Of a stretch of 20,753 nt of DNA, positions 6,575 through 13,703 are shown one piece after another. Numbering within the stretch: position 1 is the stretch's first letter; each line of letters opens with the position of its first letter. Source of the DNA: CAZAKO01 sp964546145 (lineage in GTDB: Bacteria; Fidelibacterota; UBA2242). Both the position numbers and the translations under genes were made by a program. The stretch spans positions 1 through 20,753 of the forward strand of contig CAZJIU010000037.1 of the NCBI GenBank assembly GCA_964546145.1, read 5' to 3'. The notes under the pieces were generated by a model that was not told the origin of the DNA, did not search any database, and saw only the letters and a program-made list of their open reading frames with translations.

Positions 6575-7072
6575 CTGTTTGAATTTCCGTTTCAGGAGCC
6601 TGAATATTCCCACAATAAAGTTCAATTTGGGAACCTGCCGCGAGTATTCCCGGTATGCATCCCCAAATTTTTCCAATCCTTCTTTATCTGCAATAATCAA
6701 ATCCGGTATCATCAGCAGAATTGCCGGAATCCCCAGCAAAATAATTATCCAATGCTGTGAAATCAGTATTAGTCCGATATTAAACAGCGGCAGCGACAGG
6801 TACTGCGGATGCCGAATAATACCGTAAATTCCCTGGTTTACCAACTGCTGGGTATGAACATATCCCTTGCCTTTTTGGACGCAACCGTATTTTTTCAAAT
6901 GATACATAGGTAGCCAGGCAAACAGCATTGACGTTGTCCAGAGAATCCAACCGATTATCCGAAGAATATCCGACTTTCCGCCTGGCAAAAAGAAAATCAC
7001 GATAAGCTGGGCAATTGAAAATAATCCTGCTAATGATGATAATAGGTGTTGCTTAAAACTAAGTTTGTTCAT
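6566..7072 (-). CDS. Isoprenylcysteine carboxyl methyltransferase-like integral membrane methyltransferase
   Basis: This 168-residue, very hydrophobic protein has about four to five transmembrane helices and the hallmark C-terminal catalytic region of the ICMT/phospholipid-methyltransferase superfamily: a YGIIRHPQYLSLPL segment (RHPxY, AdoMet-binding) near the middle and an acidic-then-aromatic motif, ADKEGLEKFGDAYREYSRQVPKLNF, towards the end. The canonical Glu-Glu before the G-x-x-Y-x-x-Y stretch is KEGLEKFGDAYREY here. Such bacterial proteins methylate lipids or other hydrophobic substrates; the substrate cannot be told. It starts 13 nt after the beta-barrel gene on the same strand and looks like the last gene of the TetR/RND operon, which suggests a hydrophobic cargo related to it. 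No clear Shine-Dalgarno precedes the ATG. Confidence 0.8.
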   Translation of the reverse strand: MNKLSFKQHLLSSLAGLFSIAQLIVIFFLPGGKSDILRIIGWILWTTSMLFAWLPMYHLKKYGCVQKGKGYVHTQQLVNQGIYGIIRHPQYLSLPLFNIGLILISQHWIIILLGIPAILLMIPDLIIADKEGLEKFGDAYREYSRQVPKLNFIVGIFRLLKRKFKQKK

Positions 7073-7085
7073 ATAGAAGATCCGT

Positions 7086-8591
7086 TTAGAAACTTATTTT
7101 TAATCGCAAATATGGCCAGAGATTTTCAATCAGGTCAATCTCTTTCACACCGTAGAGGGTATAACGGCCATCGAATTCCGAGCCTCGCGGACCGCCCAGT
7201 ATAAATGCACCGACAGTAATATCGAAATTATTGTAGGGCGAATAGCTGTATCCCGGTAGTATCGCGTAACTGCCGTCATCCAGATTATTGAATAATGCCA
7301 GACTGAATTTGTGGTAATCTCTGACAGTTTTCTCCAGAAATAGGAAGGAGTAGTTACGGGCGTTCACCAGTTTTTCACCGGATAGAACGGTCAGCAGATT
7401 ATATTCTTTTTTACTTTTGGCACCGATGCCTTGATAGTAATATTCCATACGGGTATCGAGCTCGATACCGGGAATTAAGTAATCAAAACCCATGCACATT
7501 TCCAGATTGTCTGCGATACTGTAATTATTCAATACAAATTTATCATTATTGGCGTCTCGCGGGATCCGGAAGGCAAATTCACCATACACGCCAAAATCCC
7601 AGATTGCCCCGGCGAAATCAAAACCGGTATAGTAACTGCGTTTATAGTAAGGATGAGTTGGTAAATCGGCAATCATTTCTGCCAGGGCGCCCTGCTTGAA
7701 CAATTCCAAAACGGTAGCCGTGTCTCCTCCTGCAATCAAGTCCGCCATCATCTGGTTGGCAACAATTCCCTGAACATATTCCATCCCGGCTTCGGTGAGA
7801 ATGTCATCAATCGGGCGATAATCCAGATCATTATAGAGTACTTCTTTGATCCAGCTAAGCGACATGTCAAAAGAGCCGATGATGGTATTCAGTTTAATGC
7901 CATAGGGCAGATTATTGGCGTCACTGTCTTCCTGATAAGCGGTCTTTTTCTGAGTCTTATCCTGGAAAGCAAGATAAGCTTCGAGAGAAAGACGATTGGA
8001 AAGCGCATAGCTTGGTAAGATTGCCATCGTACCGGGAGTATCTTCAGTGACCATGTCCAGAAAGGGCGGGAATGCTACTCGCGCTGTGGGATTGAAGACA
8101 TAACCGGTTCCCCAGGCAACCGGGAATTTGCCGAATTGCAGATCGAAATTGCCGAAACTGGCCATCCCCCAGACATGATCGAAAAACATGCGCTGATGGT
8201 AGTCCTCCAGCGGAAAATCACTTTGTGAAAATCCGGCGATGCCAAGTTTTTCATAAAGGACGTACGGATTTTGGTTACCGACATTGGTAAGGTAGGAAAA
8301 TTCCAGGTGAAAACGCAGATTAGTTTCCGGACGCCAATCACCTTTCAGGCGCAGTAAAATAGCATTCCCGAAAGTCGGTCGGGTAAGTTTCTGATTGGCA
8401 TAATCCATACTAGCCTGGATATAGTCTATCAAATAACCGTATAAGCTGAAGGGCTCCTCATAACTGCTGATTTCAAATTCCTCAGAACCGTTATCCTCCC
8501 AGCTGAAATCTGGAAAATCATTTTCCTGGGCATAAACATTGAATATCAAAAAAATAAGAAATATTGATATAGCACCAACTCTCTTTTTCAT
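7086..8591 (-). CDS. Outer-membrane beta-barrel protein of the RND/LolA-like operon
   Basis: The 501-residue product starts with a signal peptide (MKKRVGAISIFLIFLIFNVYAQ) and then an acidic linker (about 22-45). The body is rich in aromatic, amphipathic strands with motifs common in porin-like barrels (for example FDLQFGKFPVAWGTGYVFNPTARVAFP at about 151-177), and it ends in -LRLKISF with a terminal Phe. The WGTGYVFNPT-type segment resembles DUF1302/alginate-export-like barrels that often sit beside RND and LolA-like genes, but I cannot assign the family with certainty. It lies 11 nt downstream of the LolA-like gene and 13 nt upstream of the methyltransferase. In this context it is the likely outer-membrane conduit or acceptor for the system. 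Confidence 0.8.
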   Translation of the reverse strand: MKKRVGAISIFLIFLIFNVYAQENDFPDFSWEDNGSEEFEISSYEEPFSLYGYLIDYIQASMDYANQKLTRPTFGNAILLRLKGDWRPETNLRFHLEFSYLTNVGNQNPYVLYEKLGIAGFSQSDFPLEDYHQRMFFDHVWGMASFGNFDLQFGKFPVAWGTGYVFNPTARVAFPPFLDMVTEDTPGTMAILPSYALSNRLSLEAYLAFQDKTQKKTAYQEDSDANNLPYGIKLNTIIGSFDMSLSWIKEVLYNDLDYRPIDDILTEAGMEYVQGIVANQMMADLIAGGDTATVLELFKQGALAEMIADLPTHPYYKRSYYTGFDFAGAIWDFGVYGEFAFRIPRDANNDKFVLNNYSIADNLEMCMGFDYLIPGIELDTRMEYYYQGIGAKSKKEYNLLTVLSGEKLVNARNYSFLFLEKTVRDYHKFSLALFNNLDDGSYAILPGYSYSPYNNFDITVGAFILGGPRGSEFDGRYTLYGVKEIDLIENLWPYLRLKISF

Positions 8592-8602
8592 AGTGGATAT
8601 TC

Positions 8603-9346
8603 CTATTTATAAAACCGCATCGGATTGAAATACTTATCATCAATTGGAATATCATACTCGGCTTCGTGCATAATCACGACCGTCTTGCTCTGCTTAATCA
8701 GATTTAGCATGGTCATGCGGGTTGGCATCAGACGCCCGGAAATGGTTTTGTATTCTTCCACAATCAAGTCCTTTTTATGACCGTCTTCGGCAGTATAAAA
8801 TTCTATTTTGGGTGTCTGATAATTATCTTTCAAAACGGTGATGAGGACTTTCGAATAGGATGATTCCTTTTTCGGAATGCCTTCCAGAGTCCAGCTTTTA
8901 TCATCGGAATTCGTAATTTTGAAGGTATAATTTTCCTCCATTGAACCGCCACCGAGATCTTCATAGGAAAAATCTCCGCCAACCCCCTGCACCGACTGAT
9001 TTTTCGATTTGGCGGCGATTTTGCGGACACGCCCGGTGGAAGGAAAATAGACCCATTGGTCACCTTCCAGCGACAAAATCCGCAATCCCTGGATAGATTT
9101 GGGCGTGATGAATTCCATATAGCTGTTATCTTCACCTTGGCCGTAAGCCAGAACCTTCATTTCGCGGTAATTGGAGTTGTCTTCGGAATAGGGGAAAGTC
9201 AGCATACTCATTTTGGCGATGCTGGTATTCGTCTTACCCATTTCATCAACTTTACGAATAATGGAGAGCGCATCTTCGTCAGCAAAGAGCGAAAATGTAA
9301 GAAGAGAAATCAGCGATATTCCGAGCAATTTGGCTGAAAAATGCAT
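8603..9346 (-). CDS. LolA-like periplasmic outer-membrane lipoprotein-sorting family protein
   Basis: The 247-residue secreted protein has a signal peptide (about 1-22, ending near LFADEDA). Its sequence matches the LolA-like family commonly annotated outer-membrane lipoprotein-sorting protein: DALSIIRKVDE at the mature N-terminus, a long beta-strand series YMEFITPKSIQGLRILSLEGDQWVYFPSTGRVRKI (about 78-112), then VGGDFSYEDLGGG, and a C-terminal ISGRLMPTRMTM segment. Members form a half-barrel with a hydrophobic groove for lipid or acyl chains. It is distinct from canonical LolA of the lipoprotein pathway and is typically encoded next to MMPL/RND transporters, as here (11 nt after the RND gene, GGAGG ribosome binding site). 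The inferred role is to carry a hydrophobic cargo between the pump and the outer membrane. Confidence 0.88.
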   Translation of the reverse strand: MHFSAKLLGISLISLLTFSLFADEDALSIIRKVDEMGKTNTSIAKMSMLTFPYSEDNSNYREMKVLAYGQGEDNSYMEFITPKSIQGLRILSLEGDQWVYFPSTGRVRKIAAKSKNQSVQGVGGDFSYEDLGGGSMEENYTFKITNSDDKSWTLEGIPKKESSYSKVLITVLKDNYQTPKIEFYTAEDGHKKDLIVEEYKTISGRLMPTRMTMLNLIKQSKTVVIMHEAEYDIPIDDKYFNPMRFYK

Positions 9347-9357
9347 AGCAGCCTCCT

Positions 9358-12084
9358 TTATAATGGTTTATTCTTTTTATCAAAGGTTAACAGCGATGGT
9401 AAAATGATCAGGGTCGTTAATAGACACATCAAAATACCGATAAAGAGAATTCGCCCCATTGAATTGACGGAGCCAAATCTGCCGATCAGTCCCAGTGATC
9501 CGAAGCCAATCATAGTGGTGAACGCCGACAAGAATACACCCTTGCCGGTATAGCGATAAACAGTCTCGATGTTTTGTTCGACTTTGAAGCGGTGGGCAAT
9601 GTGAATCCCAAAATCAATCCCCATCCCGATGACCAATGGAACTACGGCAATATTGACGAAGTTCATTTTCTGTCCCAGCAGTGGATATATTCCTGCCATC
9701 CAGATCATGCCCAGCACCAGTGGTACTGAAGCGAAGACTACGTATTTGATGTCCCTGAAATTTAGAATCAAGAAAAAGATTACCGCAGCGAAGACAAAAA
9801 TCCCGGCTTTTCCAGAAGCGCTAATAACCTCAGCCAGCCAGGCAGTCATGATTTGGGTTGCACCGGTGATTCTTGGCGATACCCGGGCGACAGAATTATT
9901 AAAGTGGCGAATATTGTCAATATTATCGAGGACCCCTTCATCGGGATAAATCATAACCAGGTTGCGTTTGCCGGTTGCATCAAACATGCTTTTTCGCACA
10001 GATTCCGGGAGATCGTTGATAGTCATTGGACGGTTTGCCCGGGACATTCGGGTAACGATCGCATCCATTTCTCGGGCAAAATAATGATCCAGTTTACTGA
10101 GCCTTTCGGCGTATTTCGCCGGATTGCTTTGAATCAGCATTATCAGTTTCTGAAAAACCTCGCGTCCCGGTTTGCCCACCTCGGCACCGAAAACCTCATG
10201 GATCATAGCATTACGCTTCTTGACAATTTTATTATTTTCACCAAGTCCGGCAACTGAGAGATCGCCCATCTCGATGATGTTCCATTCGGTCCGCTGTACT
10301 TCATAGGTGAAGGTTTCCATGTCCTCGGTAGTATAATTCATTGTGCGGTAGCGGGGCGGCATATTGCGGATTTTGGCAATTGCCGCAAGCCGCGCTTGTT
10401 GTTCATCGGCAGGTGGGAAAAAGTATGAAACTGAGTTGATATCAGCCACCAGGGGCGTCATTTCCAGCTGTTCGGTAAACTCCCGCGCTTCTTCAATGCT
10501 GTTGGCAATTACTGTCGAGGCAAAGGGCGTCATTTCGAATTTTTCCATGACTTTCTTGTATTGGGTGATTGAGGGCATGTTCTCCGGCTCGAGCTTCATC
10601 ATATCGTATTCCATTCGATTCAGAAACATAGCTGCGAAAAGCCCAATTGTAATGATAGAACCCACGATAATTGTGGTGGTTCGATGCTTATAGGTAGTTT
10701 TGCCAAGATTGGCAAGGAATTGATAGTTGATATTGGGCAGGTGGGTTTTACCCAGATCCTTTTTACCCCACCATAATAAAATTGAGGGTAAAATGAAAAA
10801 CATAGCTAGGAAACAGTTGATAATGCCAGTGCCCATGACGATGCCAAACTGCTCAAACGCCTTGACACCGGTGGCAGACATGACGAAAAATGCAATGGCA
10901 GTTGTCAAAGCTGCCAGCAGCGTCCCCATTCCGGCTTTCAGATAGGTCAGTCGCAAAGCTTCTTGCGGTTCGCAACCGTCTTCGCGATAGGTGGTAAAAT
11001 TGGTAACGATTTGAATTCCATAATCCACACCGAGACCAATAAGCAGTACTGCCATAATACTGGTCAACATATTGATTTCTTTAATCGTAATTCCGATAAA
11101 TCCGTAATTGAAGACGATGCCCAAAATCAGTACAGCCAGGATAAAGATAATTGAACGCAGCTGATTGAAAGAAAAAATAAACAAAACCAGAATGAGCATC
11201 AACGCCACAATGGAGGGTACTGCCATGTCAAAACCCAATGCGTCCTGTTCATCACTTTGGATCGGAACATCGCCGGTATAGCTAATTTTCAGATCCGGAT
11301 AACGATTATTCGTTTTGGTAATAATGGTTTTTACTTCCTTCATGAAAGCAACAATTTTCTCGATTTCAACGGTGTTGAAAGTAGGAGTAATGGTGAGTAA
11401 CAACATTGTGTTGTCATGATTGAACTGATAGGGTTCGCCATACATAAAGGTTTCTGCCAGCGTTCTTCCTTGTTCTTCGAAAGGTACCGCTTCGGGATTT
11501 TCCAGGTACTCCCGCATTAGGGTAAAAAAGGACTCCAGCTGCGCCAGCGTAGCCACGGCATCCTTTTCCTGCTTGTTGGTTTCCAGTTCCTCTTCGGCTT
11601 CATCGCCGGTATAAGTTTCTTCAAATGAATTGTTCAGTGAGGTGATGAATGGCAGGAGGTTTAATTCTGAAAAGGTTTCTTGGGTTTTTTCCAGGTCTTT
11701 GGCTTTCGCCAGCATTAAGCCCCAGTCGTCCATAAACTGGCGATCAACTTTCAGATTAATGGCTTTGATCTCTCGCATTAGTCGGTCATTCGCCCGAACG
11801 GATGCGACGAAATCTTCGGCGCATTGTCCCATGCGGGCTTTGTCATTGCCCTCAATCGTGATCATGACCGTAGCGCCCCCGGCAAAGACGGAATCTACCT
11901 CGATGTAGCTGGCAATCAGTGGGTCTTTTTCGGACATCAGGTCTTTGATTTCGGTCTTTGTTTCGATGTTGCTGGCGGAAATAATACTAAGAATAAAAAG
12001 TAGTAGTGCAACAAAGGGAATCCATTTGTAAAAACGGACCACAAAAGCGGCGATGGCGGTCATCATTTTTTCTTCCGATTTCAT
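9358..12084 (-). CDS. MMPL/RND-family inner-membrane transporter (HpnN-like)
   Basis: This 908-residue pump has the RND pseudo-symmetric layout: TM1 (about 17-37), a large periplasmic loop (about 41-275), a helical bundle (about 284-440), TM7 (about 470-489), a second periplasmic loop (about 491-745), and a final bundle (about 758-898). The two halves each carry the MMPL signature: GLGVDYGIQ with D354 and GMGIDFGIHIAH with D824 and H828, the acidic residues being the expected proton-relay positions. The absence of MFP and TolC-type partners, together with an adjacent LolA-like carrier, fits lipid or hydrophobe export more than multidrug efflux. GAGGGGG a few bases before the ATG gives a strong ribosome binding site. 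The gene lies 51 nt after tetR in the same direction. The cargo is unknown. Confidence 0.9.
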   Translation of the reverse strand: MKSEEKMMTAIAAFVVRFYKWIPFVALLLFILSIISASNIETKTEIKDLMSEKDPLIASYIEVDSVFAGGATVMITIEGNDKARMGQCAEDFVASVRANDRLMREIKAINLKVDRQFMDDWGLMLAKAKDLEKTQETFSELNLLPFITSLNNSFEETYTGDEAEEELETNKQEKDAVATLAQLESFFTLMREYLENPEAVPFEEQGRTLAETFMYGEPYQFNHDNTMLLLTITPTFNTVEIEKIVAFMKEVKTIITKTNNRYPDLKISYTGDVPIQSDEQDALGFDMAVPSIVALMLILVLFIFSFNQLRSIIFILAVLILGIVFNYGFIGITIKEINMLTSIMAVLLIGLGVDYGIQIVTNFTTYREDGCEPQEALRLTYLKAGMGTLLAALTTAIAFFVMSATGVKAFEQFGIVMGTGIINCFLAMFFILPSILLWWGKKDLGKTHLPNINYQFLANLGKTTYKHRTTTIIVGSIITIGLFAAMFLNRMEYDMMKLEPENMPSITQYKKVMEKFEMTPFASTVIANSIEEAREFTEQLEMTPLVADINSVSYFFPPADEQQARLAAIAKIRNMPPRYRTMNYTTEDMETFTYEVQRTEWNIIEMGDLSVAGLGENNKIVKKRNAMIHEVFGAEVGKPGREVFQKLIMLIQSNPAKYAERLSKLDHYFAREMDAIVTRMSRANRPMTINDLPESVRKSMFDATGKRNLVMIYPDEGVLDNIDNIRHFNNSVARVSPRITGATQIMTAWLAEVISASGKAGIFVFAAVIFFLILNFRDIKYVVFASVPLVLGMIWMAGIYPLLGQKMNFVNIAVVPLVIGMGIDFGIHIAHRFKVEQNIETVYRYTGKGVFLSAFTTMIGFGSLGLIGRFGSVNSMGRILFIGILMCLLTTLIILPSLLTFDKKNKPL

Positions 12085-12135
12085 AACCCCCTCATTTTTT
12101 TAAGGTTGATGATTGGATTTATTCAGCCAAAATTC

Positions 12136-12798
12136 TCATTCTTTTTTAGGCGATTTCTGTGTTTCACCAGAAATGGTGCTGGCGGCTCTCGGACTAATCA
12201 GCAGTTTGTACATCTTAGCATATTCGGCAATAAAAAGATCTGTGACACTCTCCAGGTCGCAATGGTAGTATTCGCACCATTCATCGCTGAAGATCACAAA
12301 GGAGAATAGCGGGGCCCAGAAGAGGAAAAAGCCGTTAAGGTTTGCGAAGTCTTTATTATATTGGATACTATATTGGTCCACAAGTTCAAAATTGGCCTGG
12401 AAATTCTGGTCAAAGTACTGAAAGATATTAATATGTGGCGTCACGGGCGCTTCCTTAACCGATTCGGTGAAGGCGATTTTGATGATGTCTTTGTGTGATA
12501 TCAAAAAGGGCAGAGTATGATCTTTAAGGATTTGCTCAACATTGTATTGCGAATTATCTGCTATAGTGTTGTCAGTAATATATTTCTTGATCTTGATGGA
12601 TTCGGTAATGAAATCCTGGAATAGTTGTGAGAGGATTTCATCCTTGCTATCAAAATAATAGTAGATCAGCGATTTGGTAATGCCAGCAGATTTGGCGATG
12701 AGTTCGATGCCGGTGGCGTCAAAGCCGTGTTTGGCGAAGAGCATTTCGGCGGTATCGAGGATTTTTTGTTTGACGTCCTTTTTGGGTTTGCGCGTCAT
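12136..12798 (-). CDS. TetR-family transcriptional repressor of the envelope operon
   Basis: The 220-residue protein carries an N-terminal TetR helix-turn-helix (about 10-56): KQKILDTAEMLFAKHGFDATGIELIAKSAGITKSLIYYYFDSKDEIL, where the ITKSLIYYYF segment holds the recognition helix. The C-terminal ligand domain (about 60-220) is not similar to any family I know. It is the first gene of the minus-strand operon, with a GAGGA ribosome binding site and a palindrome over the predicted transcription start, so it probably represses itself and the four downstream genes until a small hydrophobic inducer binds. The inducer may be the pump's cargo. Confidence 0.92.
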   Translation of the reverse strand: MTRKPKKDVKQKILDTAEMLFAKHGFDATGIELIAKSAGITKSLIYYYFDSKDEILSQLFQDFITESIKIKKYITDNTIADNSQYNVEQILKDHTLPFLISHKDIIKIAFTESVKEAPVTPHINIFQYFDQNFQANFELVDQYSIQYNKDFANLNGFFLFWAPLFSFVIFSDEWCEYYHCDLESVTDLFIAEYAKMYKLLISPRAASTISGETQKSPKKE

Positions 12799-12818
12799 AT
12801 TTTCCTCATTTATTCTTA

Positions 12819-12868
12819 TTTTACTGACCGTTCAGTCAAAATATACGAGGTCAAATTATTTTTGTCAA
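12819..12868 (-). promoter_or_regulatory. Sigma70-type promoter and TetR operator of the envelope operon
   Basis: On the minus strand, TTGACA (12863-12868) and TATATT (12840-12845) are separated by exactly 17 nt, a near-consensus promoter for the tetR-led operon. The palindrome ACTGA-CCGT-TCAGT (12823-12836), extended by flanking T/A, sits directly downstream of the -10 at the predicted start site (about 12833). This is the usual arrangement for steric autorepression by a TetR protein. Confidence 0.75.
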
Positions 12869-12878
12869 GCTGTTTTTT

Positions 12879-12978
12879 NNNNNNNNNNNNNNNNNNNNNN
12901 NNNNNNNNNNNNNNNNNNNNNNNNNNNNNNNNNNNNNNNNNNNNNNNNNNNNNNNNNNNNNNNNNNNNNNNNNNNNNN
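12879..12978. other. Assembly gap of exactly 100 N
   Basis: The run of 100 N is the conventional scaffold placeholder, so its real length and content are unknown. It lies 10 nt past the -35 of the tetR operon and directly abuts the stop codon of the lipoprotein gene at 12980. Adjacency of the two operons and any terminator between them cannot be assumed. Confidence 0.98.
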
Positions 12979-12979
12979 G

Positions 12980-13663
12980 CTATTGCCGGCGCATAAAGAA
13001 ATTGATGTAGAGGTGCTCATCTGGAATCACGGTGATTACCGTATCAATACTGTTGTAACCTTCGCAGGTAGCAGTAATTGGATAAGTGCCGTATTGAATC
13101 TTGAACGAATACTGACCCCAGTTATCGGCTAGTGCTAACAGGCTGTCTCCCAGCCAGACTTTTCTGTCTGGGACCTCATAGCCCAGGGTTTTAGATTGCA
13201 AGGTAGCACCGGTGCCTGCCTGATAAACCTCTAGATCGCTCCAACCGAGTTTTGACGTATCAGCGGCGAGGACCTCGTTATAAAGTGTCATGTCTTCGAA
13301 TTCACCAAATACTCTACCGCTGACAAGGTTGGGTGTGAGATAGAATGTATGACTGGTAGTTTTTCCGGCTTTGACAGAAATCTGTTCAGTAGTATCCAGG
13401 AAATTGAGCGCCGAGCAAACTATTTGATAGCTACCTTCTTCAAGCTCCGAAATGGTAAATTCGCCGTTTTCATCGGTGGTCGTTAAGAGACTGTCATTCA
13501 AGAATAAATATGCTGGATGAACAGATGTACCGTTGTGACTAATATCTTGAACACTCCCGGTAATTGTACCGTGAGTTTCTTTGGGTTCGGTTGTGTTATC
13601 GCAGCTGAGATAGGCAAAGATGATACCTATTACCAGCAGCAGCGGTAAGATGTATTTCTTCAT
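12980..13663 (-). CDS. Lipoprotein with carboxypeptidase-regulatory-like domain
   Basis: The product is 227 residues from the ATG at 13663, with signal peptide MKKYILPLLLVIGIIFAYLS and a lipidation Cys at 21 (a loose lipobox, Y-L-S-C). A GTG at 13675 would add four residues and has a weak GGA 6 nt upstream. The first half is a CarboxypepD_reg/CNA-B-like beta-sandwich: GTITGSVQDI, then TTTDENGEFTISELEEGSYQI (about 62-81), then a T-H-T-F-Y-L end. A second similar segment follows (VSGRVFGEFEDMTL onwards). Such domains are surface adhesion or stalk modules. The stop codon lies 1 nt from the assembly gap; the gene itself is complete. It follows the DUF362 gene by about 40 nt and is probably co-transcribed with it. 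Confidence 0.8.
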   Translation of the reverse strand: MKKYILPLLLVIGIIFAYLSCDNTTEPKETHGTITGSVQDISHNGTSVHPAYLFLNDSLLTTTDENGEFTISELEEGSYQIVCSALNFLDTTEQISVKAGKTTSHTFYLTPNLVSGRVFGEFEDMTLYNEVLAADTSKLGWSDLEVYQAGTGATLQSKTLGYEVPDRKVWLGDSLLALADNWGQYSFKIQYGTYPITATCEGYNSIDTVITVIPDEHLYINFFMRRQ

Positions 13664-13683
13664 ATTCAATAACACTATTGTTC

Positions 13684-13701
13684 CAAGACGATGGAGTCTT
13701 G
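13684..13701. other. Intergenic hairpin between the DUF362 gene and the lipoprotein gene
   Basis: Perfect 6-bp arms CAAGAC (13684-13689) and GTCTTG (13696-13701) around a 6-nt loop lie in the short spacer between two co-directional genes. It could modulate readthrough or mRNA processing. There is no U-tract, so it is not a clear terminator. Confidence 0.35.
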
Positions 13702-13703
13702 TG

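Noticed and set aside
9358..12084. Multidrug efflux pump of the AcrB type
   Set aside because: No membrane fusion protein or TolC-like gene is nearby, and the GxGxDY/F-G-I signatures and LolA-like neighbour fit the MMPL/HpnN group better.
12674..13132. Plus-strand open frame crossing the 100-N gap
   Set aside because: It only stays open because N codons are not stops, and it is antisense to the tetR and lipoprotein genes.
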